Part shown: in pieces, positions 12,506-25,690 of the stretch
Layout of the letters: each line of letters opens with the position of its first letter
Numbering within the stretch: position 1 is the stretch's first letter
Source: Fremontodendron californicum
Lineage: Eukaryota > Streptophyta > Magnoliopsida > Malvales > Malvaceae
Assembly: GCA_030761205.1 (NCBI GenBank)
Contig: JAULJL010000011.1
Coordinates: 16,730,501 to 16,794,500, forward strand
Length of the DNA stretch: 64,000 bases
Direction of reading: 5' to 3'
Made by a program: the position numbers and the translations under genes
Notes under the pieces: model-generated
The model's input: only the letters and a program-made list of their open reading frames with translations
The model's database searches: none
Told to the model about the DNA's origin: nothing

Positions 12506-14452
12506 TGTTGAACAGATTCTCAGTGACTCATATACCTCTGATTTGAAAAAAGACTTCTTTGAAAGCTCTTAAAGCTAAGCCAATTTCTACTTCATCCCAT
12601 TAACGTATTTCGTGATGAATGAGCCATGGATGTTATGAATGTAACATGATGTCAATATAATGCATGCAAGTCCATGTATGGATATATACAATGATTGACC
12701 ATGCATATTTCAAATGTATTTCCCAATGAATGATCATATACACTATGAATGCAACACGATGTCAATTATGATGCATGTAAACAATGAATGATTGACAAAG
12801 AGTACATATAGAGAAAATCATGTTGTCCATGTGTGCTATGAATGCATCTTGATGCTGACATGGTGAATGTAAAGAATAAGAAAATTAATGCATGGATATT
12901 TACAGAAAAATAATGCTGACTATGAATGCATGAATGCAACCTGATGCCAACATGATGCATGTATCGAATGAATAAATTGACACATGGGTATATACAAGTA
13001 ATGACCATGCATGTCATAAATGTATTCTTCAATGAATAACCATGCATACTACGATTGTAACATGATGTTCATATGAGGTATGTAAAAAATTCATAAATTG
13101 ACCCAAGGGTATTTACAAAAAATGTGACCATGCATGTCATAAATGTATTCTCCAATTAATGACCATGCATGATGGAATTGTAACATGACATCAAAATAAT
13201 ACATGTAAAGAATAAATGAATTAACAAAAAGGTATATACAAAGAAATCAATGACTACACGAAATTGGTGGGACCAAATTTTGATTATTCAAAAATCTCAT
13301 TATGCAAGATTTGCCTCTAAATTTAATTTATGATTTTTTCAAATATGTTTTCTCTATGAAAAACCAATCATATTATTTTCAAAAGAATTTCAGGGTAGTG
13401 GATCCTACTATAGTATAATGTCCAAATGTTCATTCAACACTACTGGTCTACAATTCTTATTCAACCAATGAAAGTTTATGATATCATCAAATGAGATTAC
13501 CAACTATTTATTGCAAAGAATGAGATCAAAAATACAACCATGAATGTACATGCTCTATTCACACATGCATGAAATGTGCAAAATGCAAAAATGTTTGAAA
13601 AAAGAATGTTTTGTTATTTTAAATTTTAAAAAGTTTATGAACACTTGCCCCAACAGTATTGACTCACTTAGGCATCACGATGCCTTTGGGATGGGGTATT
13701 AAACTTATTACGGGCGATGTACGTGCATCGTTGCCCGATCTACTGTGCTTATTCAGAATGTAGAGATACATGGTAAAAGATCAGAAGCATTCCTCCAAGT
13801 GTTCCTAAATTTGGTGCATCTAACGGAAATCCGGCATGGCTTCGCCTAGGTTCACTATATGAGGGTGAACCGGTTCTAAAGGGCCCGAATTGCTCCTCAC
13901 TGTAGTCGATGAAGGCTAGTAAGGCACCTCGATAAAAGCGGGTTCAATTCGTTAGAGTATATTTCCCTAACTCGTGCGGATTGTTAATCACGAAGGCTTA
14001 GGAAATTTAGTAGTCTCGGAAGTGTTTCACTAGCCCATGCGGATTGTTAATCACGAAGGCTTAGTTACTTTGCTCCCACCTAAAAGGACGGAACCCGGGT
14101 ATAGGGCTCATGATATGCAAATGCACGTGTAGTGTAGTGTAGTGTGTGAGGAGGAATAACAAACCTTTCACCACTTATTCTACACCTTTATTCTAAATGG
14201 CCAACAGTTTATTAAAAAAACATTCAAGAATAATGTAACGCATTAACCAACAAGCATAATATACAACATTAAATAACTAGAGAACATTAATAAAATGCAT
14301 GCACATGAGTATGACTATATTCAAAAAAAATTTATTATTTTCAAAATTCTCCTTATTTTAAAATTATGTGGGAATAAAAATTAAATACCAATTAAACCAA
14401 AAAAACCGAGACTTTGATAACACACGACTAATTCTAGGCCTGACTCTCTAAT
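12506..14452 (-). other. Ogre-1 leader between primer-binding site and gag
   Basis: No gene is seen. 12600-13250 holds imperfect repeats built on ATGACCATGCATG and GATGCATGTAA (spacing about 120 bp). 13260-13330 matches 61230-61300 of Ogre-3 in inverse orientation. 13680-14130 matches the Ogre-3 leader at 60430-60900 and includes two copies of a CGGATTGTTAATCACGAAGG block. Unlike Ogre-3, there is no ORF1 between the repeats and gag. Confidence 0.75.
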
Positions 14453-14472
14453 GTCCCCATTGGAGTCGCCAA
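14453..14472 (-). other. Ogre-1 primer-binding site
   Basis: Directly inside the 5' LTR, the minus strand reads TTGGCGACTCCAATGGGGAC. Ogre-3 has TTGGCGACTCCGCTGGGGAC in the same place. Such a site pairs with the 3' end of a tRNA; Ogre elements are described as using an arginine tRNA, a match I could not check here. Two of 20 bases differ between the copies. Confidence 0.75.
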
Positions 14473-14474
14473 GC

Positions 14475-17400
14475 TGTCCCAACCTAAAAAATAACAAGTC
14501 TCATCGCAAGACTTTATATTCGTTAAGCGTAACATAAAAAAAATGAGGAAAAGTCGACTTAATTCCTTTTGAAAAATGAAGGTTTTGAAAATGACCTTGA
14601 AAAAGACATGGAGTCGCCACCAATCTTTTTTTCGCTAAGTGTGATCGGCCACCTATTAAAATCGATTTTGTAAAACATTTTAAATCAATTAAAACATCTT
14701 AAAAACCAATTTCAAGTCTGCGTTATAAACCAGAGAAAAACGAAGAATCGGGTTCGGGACTCGATTACGTTTGGGGAAGGATTAGCACCCCCACAACGCC
14801 CGTATAAAACGGTACCTTATTAATCACGTGTTATCTCAAGTCTCGGTAAAAAGTCGATTTTTAATTTAGTATTTCAAGTTAATTCCCAATTTAAAGAAAA
14901 ATAATTCCATTTTTAATTGAAAATGATCCGGAATTTATAAATTCAAAATTTTCCTATATTCCCCAACAAACGTGGCAAAATATAGAAATTTTTATTAGTT
15001 TGAAAAACTTTCCGAATCATTCTTGTTATAAAGAAGATATTCCATTATTAATGATAATTGATGATATCCTCCCCAGCAAACCCGGAAGAGAACTCACGAA
15101 TTATTTTAACTCGGAAATATCTTTATTTTATTAAAAATCATTACCTTTTTTCAAAACATTTTAAAAAATATGAATATGTGTGACATAAATAAAATGACAT
15201 AGCAAAGTCTAGATAATATAATGCAACCTAAATGGTATGATATAATTTAAATGTCATAGCATATTCTAAATGAAATGAAATATCCTAAGTCATATGATAT
15301 ATTCTAAATGAAATGAAATAACCTAGGTAACATGATATATTCTATATGAAATGAAAATATCCTAAGTCATATGATATATTCTAAATGAAATGAAATGACC
15401 TAGGTAACATAATATATTCTATATGAAATGAAATATCCTAAATCACAATATATATGCTAAATGAAATGAAATATCCTAAGTGACATAATATATTCTAAAT
15501 GAAATGAAATGACCTAGGTAACATAATATATTCTAAATGAAATGAAAATACCTAGGTAACATAATATATTCTATATGAAATGACATGGCAAATATAAATG
15601 ATATGGCATATAATCTAAATGATATGAAATGAGATGAAACATAAAATAATGCTATCATATAATATGCATGAAAATAAAAATAAAAATAAAAATATTAATG
15701 CATGAACATAGTACATGCTAAATAATATGACAAAAATAACTAAATAAAAAGCATAGGATATCATGAAATATTCAAAACCATATAATAAACAACATAACAT
15801 CAAAAATATAAATCAAAATAATAACAATACCATAGAAATTATCATAGCAAAAATCACATATTATATAAAATGCATGAATATGGAAAATGCAATGCATGAA
15901 AGTGTATTTTTTCCTTTAATTAAGAAAATCCGTATATCTAAAATGATATTTGGTTACCTAAGGAAAATATATCCAATTAAATTTTCTAAAATCAAAATAC
16001 TTTGTGAATTGTTTCAAAACAATTTTGAAAGAAACTTGAATGAAGATTGAAACCCTAGCCAAACCCTTTAAAAATGGCTTTAATTTCCTAAGTTTAAAAT
16101 CCCTGACTTGACCATCCTTAACCCAGAGTTTATAAAATTATTTTTAGAGTTTAAAAAGGCTTAGAAATTACCTTAAGACAGTAGCTAAAGTTTCTAACCA
16201 ATCCACTCTAAATGCCTTAGCCAAATTTAACAATTGTTTTTCTTTTGAATTCAAATATGCCTCTACTGTCCGGTTTTAAAACACGATTTTTTAACCTATT
16301 TTTTAAAATTCAAAACAATCTAAAATAAATATTGGAAACTCAGAACATGTAAAAATACACGATAAAAAAGTGGCTTAATTTTCTGATTAAAGATGACTTC
16401 CCAGAAAAATAGAGAAAGTCCGAGTACTGGGTGAAAAACTGTTTTGCCAAAACACATTTTTTTGCCTTTGATAAAATCATTTAAAAATCAAATTAAAATG
16501 TTGGAGACTCTCCTAAAGATCCACAAACAGTAGCTAACACTTTTAAAAAGTTAGACAAAAATTGGATAAGTAAAAAGAATCACAAAGGTAGAATAATCAA
16601 TTTGACAACTCTTTAATTTTCCACAAGTATGCTCAAGTGACCATGACTTTGAACCATTGATTGGCCTAAGTCATAAATCATGTGGCATGACATGAAATGC
16701 ATGATCATACAGCAAATCGAATGCATGATTTAAAACCTAAATAACATGAAAAATGCATGGCATAGAGAATATGGCCTAGACCTAAAGTGAACTTGCATGG
16801 CATTTAATGAAACTTAGGTCTAAAATGCATGAAATGCATGATATGCAAATGAGACCTAGACCTAAAAAATGCATGGCAATAACACAAACACATGGCATAC
16901 TAAATAGAAGACTAAAAGGAAACATGCTAAACTAAGCAATCATAATGCAAATGCATGAATATAACTAGACATTTTCACAAACACATGGCATGGTCTATAG
17001 CTAAACTACCACAATCAAGCTAACCTACCACAATCAAGCTAATCTACCACAAGTAAGCTAACCTAGCACAACAAATCATATAAACAAGATCAAACACAAA
17101 ATCATTTAACAAAAGTGATTCATTCAACCATGATGAAAAATAGAGAAAAACTTGTTTTCTTGATTTCTTTAATAAAATAAAAAAAAAACAAAGTAGAAGC
17201 TCCTTAGAACTTAATTTAAAAAACAAGTTTATTTCATAAAAGAGAATAAAATGACAATCAAAATATCAAAATCATGTCAACAAAGTATGAGAAAACCATG
17301 AAAGAACATAGCTACCCTGCTCTAGCTTTCCAAATCAAGAAGTAGCAAGCCAAACCTTTCTTTTTTTCTTCTCCTTTTTTCTCCTCTCTTTTTCCTTTCT

Positions 17401-19316
17401 ATTTTCTCTTTTTTTCCTTAGCTACTGCCCCTATTCAGCCCCTAAAGCTCCAGCAAAAATCTGAATTCCCCTCCCCAAAAAGGCTTGGCCCAATGGTATA
17501 AGAATTGTGTAGAATGTTGTAGTTTTTTCCTAACCAGTTTTGATCCAATGGCCTTTAATTCAAGATGCTTTCTATGTAAAATCCCACCATTAGATTGGAA
17601 TAATTAGCTCCTAAATATGATGTCATGAAGATGTCATAAATAGGATGCCATAAATATGACATCATACCTCTTCATCCATTGATCCATGTGTCACAATTTC
17701 AAAGACTTGATCAAGAAAAATAACTACCTTCCTCTTCACTCTTGGCCCTTTGATCTAAAATCTCAGAAAAATCACTCTCCATTATGGGCTTGGATGATTT
17801 CCTTTTAAAATCCAGCCCAATCTCCAATTTTTTAAAGGCCTTCTTCGGTTTCTTCGGTGAAATGATCTTTTTGACCCCTAAACCAAATTAAATAGCAAAT
17901 GGACTCCAAATTCAAATTTTATTTTTTCAATACTTCCAAAATAATAAAAAGTTGAATCCTGGAAGTTTTCAAAATTTTCCGAGCCCATTTGCTATTTTTT
18001 TTTGGATTTTTCTTCCAAAATTGCCCTTTTTTGCATCCAAACTTTTACCCTTTTTTTTTTAAACGAGCTCCGAATCCAGATTTTTCTTCACCAATCTCTT
18101 CTAAATAAACTAAAAGTGTGATCTGGAAGTTTTCATAATTTTTGGAGCTCATTTGCTATTTTTTCAGAATTTATCTACTTGAGTGTTTGCATAGTGGGCC
18201 CGGGATTTGGCCATTTTGCAAACGAACTCCGAATCCAGATTTTATTTTGCCAATCTCTTTGAAATAATTTAAGAATGAGATCTAAAAATTTCAGAATTTT
18301 TGGAACTCATTTGCTATTTTTTCGGGATTTATCCTTTTGAATTTTTACATAGTGGGCTCGGGATTTGGCCATTTTGCAAAAAAAACTCTGAGTCCAGATT
18401 TTCTTTCGCCAATCTCTTCGAAATGATTTAAGAATGAGGCCTACAAATTTTCAGAATATTTGGAGCTCATTTGCTATTTTTCCCAAATTTTCCAATTTTG
18501 CCCTTTTGCCTCTAGAGCTCGGTTTTGCTCAAAATAAGTTCGATTTTCAGATTTTCTTTTTCTGGGCCTTTGTCATATATTGAATAGGAGTTGGTCTGAA
18601 AACACCCAATTTTTACGATCAAATTCCCTTCCGATTTGATTTTTCCTTTTTCCACTATCGGGAATTTTCTCATTTTTTCGTTTTTCCTCCAATCGGCTCT
18701 TTTCTCAGAATTTCTTCAAACTGAGCCTTGGGCAAACCTTGTTTACTCAATCCTCATCAATTAGGGGTTTTAGTCTTACCGAATCCGGCCATTTATGCAA
18801 TTTTCTCCAATTTCACCAAAATTCACCAAAAATCCTAATTCTCGGTTTTCTTCTAAATTGACTTTTCCTTCAGTTTTTCTTCCAAGTAGCTTCTCCATTA
18901 CCCATAGTCAGTGCTTATCTTTCATTTGGACCTTCAATTCCAACCAATTTGATCATTTAAGCACTTTTCCCCAAATTTTCGAAACTAGGGTTTCTTTTCT
19001 ATTGAATCTCCGTAACCCAACTTTTGAACTCCATATCTTTCAATATAGACATCGGATTATCAAAATTCTTTCACCATTTTTCAATTAAACTTCAAATCTT
19101 GATTTTGAAAGTGGGTTGACTTTTTTAGTAGTTGACTTTTTTATGGTTGACTTTTCCAGAGTTGACTTTTTCAAGTTCGACTTTTTATGCCTGCTTTCTT
19201 AAACTAAGTCATGGAGCAACACCCGTAGGATAAGAAGAGTCTTTTTGAATTCTGAAACATTAGTTTAGGAAGAAAACTACATGTTTTAGTGGTCCGGACA
19301 AAATTAGGTGTCTACA
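14475..19316 (-). repeat. Ogre-1 5' LTR (4842 bp)
   Basis: It starts TGTCCCAACC and ends TTAGGTGTCTACA in plus orientation, collinear with 467-5282. It should hold the element's promoter on the minus strand, but no convincing TATA box was picked out. Short frames such as 15763-16050 and 18795-19088 lie in it; they have no recognisable product. Confidence 0.92.
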
Positions 19317-19545
19317 TAAGGGATCGAATTACATAGACATATTGTTGTACATGAAAGGGTTGTCAAACCTTGTTGACTCTCTTGACATTTAGGTGGTCAT
19401 GATGCATTGCTAGATGCCGCTCATGATCTATAAATATAAACATAAGATTCTTAATAGAATTAATTTATATTTATTGCCAACATGTTGAGGGCCTAATAGG
19501 TTACACACAAAAGGTGATTATTGGCATCTAATATTTGATTGTTAT
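19317..19545 (+). repeat. LTR fragment, family A, right part
   Basis: This continues the sequence of 1-466 and aligns with the reverse complement of about 22030-22200; shared text includes GGTTACACACA and GCTCATGATCTATAAATATA. It shows that Ogre-1 inserted into an existing LTR copy. The boundary with the viral fragment on the right is approximate. Confidence 0.7.
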
Positions 19546-19984
19546 AAATCTAATATTTGATTTTTCTTACTATTATCTTTTTTGTTATTTATCTTATCTA
19601 TATATCCAAGAATAATTTCCTTTTTATATGTTTATCTTCAATTTTATCTATTATTTCTAATATCTTATCTATATATCGAAGAATCACATTCTTCTCATGA
19701 ACTATTTTCTCCTATTTTATTTAATTCAAATCTTCTTCACTACTTGTATCATCCTTTATTTCATTGTGACTATCTATAATTATTCTAAGTGATTGTCTTC
19801 TTAATCCTTCATCAAAATCTAATTCATTTATTTTCTTTTTTGTAGTACATTTATTCTTGTAGTGTCCTCCTATCTTCCCATATTTATAATAAACTGGTGT
19901 ATTTTTTAATTCTTCATTGGTTTTCTATATGTCTTTTTGTTTTGTAGTATTAGATTGATCTTTTTCTTATTGGATTTGGCCTTA
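19546..19984 (-). pseudogene. Endogenous pararetrovirus, coat-protein C-terminal fragment
   Basis: On the minus strand this reads as a lysine-rich stretch, then a zinc-knuckle-like motif (about 19847-19895) spaced like the nucleocapsid motif of Caulimoviridae, then an acidic serine-glutamate run. The motif is broken: its first two metal ligands are tyrosines and one extra residue lies before the histidine. Several stops and frameshifts interrupt the frame. In caulimovirids this region follows the movement protein and precedes protease and reverse transcriptase; the latter two are missing. It appears to continue the coat-protein region at 23033 onward, cut by the inserted LTR. Confidence 0.6.
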
Positions 19985-22900
19985 TGCTCAAATAACAAAC
20001 AATTTAATCAAGAACATGAACGCAGCGAAAAAAAGGAAACATAAAGTATCACAGAAGTAGCCAAATCCCCAAGGATCATTCTTGTAAATTTTTAATGTGA
20101 TTAAAGAATTTCATAACAAACATATGATAAAGAATCACACCTTAATTCAAAGATGTAATAATCAATAGTTCCAAACAGTCCATGCTTTTCCTTGAACACT
20201 AAGAAGAATCTGAGACTTCAAAGCCGCCCAAGTGTTTGGCCTCTAACTGTAATCCACATAGATGAACAAGAAAACCTTCTCAAGGTAGAAATGAAGCACT
20301 TGCCGCAATCAATGATAGTGGTTTAGGTTTCATAAACCTATCCCATCAAAAGAACCATGGTTGGATGCTTCATAGGAAAGATGAGGGAAAAAAATAATTT
20401 CCTCTCTATCAAGGTAAGGTACGACAAACAGGGAATTACTCAAGATTTCTTTTCTTTTTACTCTAGGCCATATGCTCTCAGGGGAGAAACCTTTTTCTCT
20501 CTAGTAATCCACTAAGTGACAAGGAGGAAGAAAGAAATCAAGAAGGAGGCACACCTTGCACATCACAATGTGCGGCCAAGGCTAGGTTATAAGGTGGTTA
20601 CTGTTGTCAGATTTACCATGCAAGTGCACGTATCGTTTAACAAGTAATAAAGTGAAAAATAGAGTGTCGATCACACGAGGAATTGTTACCAAATTCGCTA
20701 AGTACTAAAATTAACTCAACTTAGTCTTAGTCAAACAAACGATTAAAGATTGTAAGCTAAAAAATTAAATAAAATAATAAACAAAGATAGTAAATTAAAA
20801 GATAGATTATTCACTTAAGAAAAGCCAAGGATTATAATTCCCTCAACACTTCGTATGAACCTATCCTACCCTCTTAACTTGACTAATGCTATTGATTTGT
20901 TAACCTAGAGTTCTAATTTATTTATAAGTATCTTCCGATAGTCTTATAAAAATATCTCTCTTAACCAATTAACTATATTCCTATGATAATTGAATTAAGA
21001 GAAACTCATTATGTTTAGACTCTAAAAATTGGTTACACATGACACGTAAGTGTATTCCTACCCTACATGCAACTCAATTCATCCTAATAAATGAATCTGA
21101 AACATGTGTTATTCAATCCATGTCTAACACTAAAATCCCTTTTTCAAGTTGTATTTAGGTTACCAAATCAATCTAATTGGTAGCTAAGCAATTAGAAGCA
21201 TTAAGCACAAGATTGAATAAACAACATCAAATATCATTAAATCAAGAAAGAGAGTAAAATAATTAAAACTACATGTTGAGTTCCATGCAATCCTAGAAAA
21301 AGTAATTTAGTTCATGCTAAATAATGAAAACACAAGCCAAATGAGTTTCACCATCATAAATATTACGACAAATATAAAACAATAGTAAGGGAAAAGAGAA
21401 AACTAAGGTGTGTCAGGTCTTCAGTTTTCAATCCTCCAAAACCTCTCTTGACTCCTTGCAACTTTTTGGTGGCTACTCTTCTCTTAAGAAAACTAGGTTT
21501 TTTACAAGCTAAGAAGGTGTATATGCTAGGAAGAAGTCCTAAGGGTTCCTATTTATAGAGCTCTAAAGCCTGAAGAAGGAAAACTTTATGGGCAAGTAAC
21601 AACATTTCAGCTCGGACTTTCCATATATGAGCTGATTCTCTCCTTCTTGCTTTAGGACTCTACAAAACTACAAAAGACATTAAATAAATAATTAATTTAA
21701 ACATAAAATAAAAAAAAATCTAAAAACAATAAAAAATAATTAACTAAAAGTTTAAACTACAAGGACTTAGCTAATTTAAATATATAAAATATGGTAAAAT
21801 AACTCTATTTCATAAAGTTATCAGCTACGTATCATTTATATAGGGGGCGACAAGTACTAGGTTTTTACTTAAGGCTATAACACAATTCTTATGTTATTTT
21901 GCTCTTATGTCATTCCACTTAATTAAACTATTTAATTAAGCTCTTATTGATAAATTATAAATTTAATCAATTAGGTCCATTCCATTTTAATTCCTCAAAT
22001 TCATCTTATTGTGTGTAACCCATTAGGCTTCCAATATGTTGGAAATGAATATAAATTACAATTCAAATATAAATAAAGATAATTAATTTATATTCATAGA
22101 TAATGAGCAGACTCTAGAAAGCCATCATGAACACCCAATTATTGAAGAGTCAAGGTAGTCTCGACATAACCTTTCAATGTTCAGTCTATTAGTGTAATTC
22201 GGTTCTTCCACCAAATATCTTGGAAGTCCATGAGCATGGTGTAGTGTATACTCGTGAATTCTATCCATGTTAGTTCTTGCAGCTAATAGTTAACCTTATG
22301 AACTTAGAGAAACGATTTCTCCTAAATTCATCTTGCCCTGGTCAGAGACTTTCACGAGTTAACTTAAGCACAAAACAAATGAGATATGTCTCCTCATTAT
22401 CACTTGGAGTGGTTAATCCTCTCTGGGCTACTTATTTACCTTCGCATGTTTCATATCATACCCAAAATACCCTACCATAGGCATTACTCTTGTGACCTAT
22501 TCATATGAAATCAAAACATGACAATTCACATACAAGATAACCTGGCGCCACAAGTCAAATGACTACTTACATAACTTACACATGAGAACGTTTCCATAGA
22601 CACTTGAGTGAGATATCAAATGGAGTTCTCATAACGGGCCTTGTTCAGTGAACTTGTTCTCCTAACAAGCACCTACATGTTATCCCTAAGTATCCATATA
22701 CTTCAATCTATGAGATCGATTGCTTACTTCACAAGTAAGGAGGCTTAACGTGTACTAGTCTTTGAGCATTTTCAATGCCCTGTCTTGATAGCACGATGAC
22801 TAGGAACAGTTTTAGTAACATGGCTTTGATGCATAAGGATCTTATAATTATAACCTTTATAATTCCTTTACAGGGTCTTTTATGTTCCATGGGCTTTATC

Positions 22901-23032
22901 CAATTAGTAACTCTTACTTTTGTTTACTAATAATGAAGAAAACCTTTAATCATTCATAGTATAAGTGATTAGTATGCATTATTTATTGTATATCCCTGTT
23001 CAATCTGATTGGCTCTAATGCATACTCCAATA
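19985..23032 (-). repeat. Family A LTR, inverted copy, carrying a nested solo LTR
   Basis: The minus strand runs from about 23032 (ATTGGAGTATGCATTAG) to 19985 (TTATTTGAGCA). Excluding the nested element it is about 1.8 kb. 22030-22700 is the inverted equivalent of 1-466 plus 19317-19545. It splits a viral coat-protein region. No clean five-base duplication was found at the proposed ends (CCTTA left, TTTCT right), so the exact limits are uncertain. The 22277-22480 frame is inside it and not a gene. Confidence 0.65.
20602..21823 (-). repeat. Solo LTR nested in family A LTR
   Basis: A 1222-bp unit starting TGTTGTCAGATT and ending AAAGTTATCA. It is flanked by GTTAC (20597-20601) and GCTAC (21824-21828), a five-base target duplication with one mismatch. 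The text CAAGTGCACGTATCGTTTAACAAG near its start resembles plant gypsy LTR ends. The host sequence resumes cleanly on both sides. There are no coding domains, so it is a solo LTR left by recombination. Confidence 0.7.
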
Positions 23033-24960
23033 TTTCTTTGTTATAATTTTTCCTTTTATAAGTTCTCTTTTATTTAAGTTCTCTTTTTAGGTTTCTTTGT
23101 TTGTCCTACTTAAGGAGTACTGAGACCAAATTGTTGACAAAATTATCCTAATTTTTTTCTACTATTTAATCTTTCTCTTTTTAATTGTCTTTTAAGTTTT
23201 AAATTGTTACGTAATTCAATTCCCATTCTATTTAAATGATATTATATTACCATAAGTCATATCATCATATGGGATTATTCCAATATTTTTAAATGTTTCT
23301 TTTTAATTCATTTCTTACCTTTTATGCAAATAAATAACATAATGCAACAATAAATTTTTCTTTCCAAACTGTATTACGACAACAATCTCTTTGCATTACT
23401 CTAGTTAAAAACATATCTTTATACCACTGAAAATTAGTCATGATTTTACATTTAAGATTCAATAATAGTTAATTATTTCTTTCATCCATTTGACTTCAAT
23501 TTCCTATAAAATGCCTATATATTGTTAATATTAATGTATTAGTTGCATCTTCCATATATGTAATTATAGGTTGGCCATTTAGTATTGTTTGTATTTCTTT
23601 TCTTGCATTTTTTTACTTGTTCTCTTCCTGTATGAGATTAATAATATTCCCACAAACCTTTTAATTGTCCAATAAATCATGTTATTATTGCCTCACATAT
23701 TTGTTTATTTGTATTTCCTTCTTGTTTTTCAATGCACATGAATACGTAGTCATATGACTTAACAAAGTGCATATTTGATAATCTGACAATCCATCTATAT
23801 CCTATTCTCTTATTTTAAATCCATCATATTATGCATAAACTTCTTGGGGATTATATTCAAATCTAAGATCTACCGCTGATGGACTATGATAGTAATGCTG
23901 GTCTTGTTCTTTTATTTATTGGTCTTGTTATTTTATTTACTTCTAAGTTATCTTTTAAAAATATTTTTCTTAAATTTTCTATTTCCTGATACATCTAATG
24001 ATGCTAATCTTGATACTAATTCATTTACCAGACTAGATTTTTCTAGTTTAAAATCTTATTCTTTTATTGGTAAAGAAATCATAGGTCCATTTTATTTTTT
24101 TAGTTTAATTCTTTTTAATCTTTTTTCTATTCTATTTAATTGGTTACATATTGTTTGAAGATGTAAATTTGTATAATTACTTTGTTCTACCATAACATTT
24201 ACAGCTTCTACAGTTATTGGAGATTATTGTCCTTCTGTATTAGTCTTTTTGAAAGGTGAAACATTTACTTCTATTCCCATATTTATATTTTATGATGGTG
24301 GATGTATTTGTTCTATGTTTCTTCCTTCAGTACGCTCATAACTTTTATTTTTTATCTTGAAGGTAATCCCACTTCTTTTTCTAATACATTTATATTTTAT
24401 TGTCTGAATATAGATAAACCATTCAAAAAAATTTAAGTTGATTTTCTTTTTTGTTTATCTCTAAGTACCATTTCTTTTTTATTATTTATTTTTCGTCTAG
24501 AGTATTTTCTATGAACCGTTTTCTTTTTGTTTTATTTCTTTCAGAAGAAAAATATTTTTTATCTATTTAAAAAGATATATCTATAACATTGATATTAAAA
24601 TCTAAAAAAATTGGGGAACTTGGTCTTTCTGATTTTTCTTGTTCTTGTATCAGCATTTTTCTAGTTTCTATCTCATAACTTGGGTGACTAATATGTTTAG
24701 TTAATTATCTTACAACATGACATGTTATGTTTGATATGTTATCTGATATATCAGAGGTTGATACCCTAGATGGAGCTATATAAGATATTCTTGAAGGAGC
24801 TCTATTACTGCTTCCTAATTATGAAATACTTAACCTTGTTATTGTATCTCGATTAAATTTGATTTCTATATCTCAGTCTTCATAATTTACAATTCTTTCA
24901 ATTTCTTGAGATCTAAGAGGTATGGTGGAGGTTCTGTATGTAATATCCCTTTATCTAGAA
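23033..24960 (-). pseudogene. Endogenous pararetrovirus, coat-protein region
   Basis: On the minus strand, directly after the movement-protein remnant, there are interrupted frames with serine-rich, acidic and lysine-rich stretches (for example about 24500-24900), ending in a basic run where the LTR at 23032 cuts in. The place and composition fit the N-terminal and central coat protein of Caulimoviridae. Stops are frequent. I identify it mainly by order and by its continuation at 19984; sequence identity alone would be weak. Confidence 0.5.
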
Positions 24961-25690
24961 GTTTTATATCAGACCATTTAATTGGTTTAGGTACTATTGA
25001 ATTTTATTTTTTGTATTTACTTGCAGTAATATTGTTTCTCCTTTAGATGATTCTAATAATCTAGCATTTGGACAAATAGTATTCATTACTTTGTAATATA
25101 CTCTATGCACTAATGCTAAATTGTGAGATCCCTCTAACATATTAAATCTTGATGTTTTTAAATTAACAATTAGGGTTTTCATTACATGTTGATCTTTTAA
25201 TGATATAGTATAATTTGAACTACAATTAAAATATATCGGTCCTTCACACAAACTTGATCTAATATTGAAAAGTTTGTCCACAATATGAAAGACAAATCAT
25301 TATTGAATTTTGTAATCCTAATCTAGTTAGAGGTTTGACAGCAACTTGTACTAATACTATATGTAAATATTTAAATCTTCTTCTTATATGATCCTCAAGC
25401 ATTCTGCTTAATAAAAATTGGAAACTAGTATCTTCTTCAGTTACTAGAATAGTATCTTCTACTGTTCTTATTGCATAATCTGTTCTTAACATAATGTTTC
25501 ATTTCTTATAAATTTCATAATTAGGTGCTTTAGGAATATTCCAATTTTCTAATTTTTTTTTTTGCATCTCTCATTATTATTTTTTCCAATTCTACTTAGC
25601 CTTAACATTTCACTACTTTCACCTTAATTTTTGATTTAGATCTAGATAATACCCTTAAAATTCCTTCCATCTTATAAACTCTAATCACTT
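24961..25690 (-). pseudogene. Endogenous pararetrovirus movement protein, broken
   Basis: Movement proteins help caulimovirids pass between plant cells through plasmodesmata. Two overlapping minus-strand frames (25492-25259, then 25281-24994) carry the family's pattern: a conserved block around the words QVAVKPLTRLG, a following GPIYF segment, and a GSHNLAL block followed by a YYK motif. A frameshift lies at about 25270, and the N-terminal part (25690-25493) contains more breaks. It looks closest to the petuvirus/florendovirus-type polyproteins, a judgement from memory of family style. It cannot encode a working protein as it stands. Confidence 0.7.

Larger units (their letters stand above)
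467..19316 (-). mobile_element. Ogre-1: non-autonomous Ogre/Tat-like Ty3/gypsy element
   Basis: This is a complete LTR-flanked element on the minus strand. Its two direct LTRs (467-5282 and 14475-19316) enclose 9.2 kb. Read on the minus strand the order is 5' LTR, primer-binding site, leader, gag, long untranslated region, 72-bp tandem array, purine-rich tract, 3' LTR. LTRs near 5 kb, the TTGGCGACTCC-type primer-binding site and tandem repeats before the 3' LTR are known traits of the Ogre/Tat lineage. No protease, reverse transcriptase or integrase motif is visible, so it must have depended on another element. The flanking five bases (GAAGC left, TAAGG right) do not match, so the target duplication is decayed or lost. 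The LTRs differ at many sites, so the insertion is old. Confidence 0.85.

Noticed and set aside
457..19326. Target duplication for Ogre-1
   Set aside because: The five bases on each side (GAAGC, TAAGG) differ at two positions, so I do not claim one.
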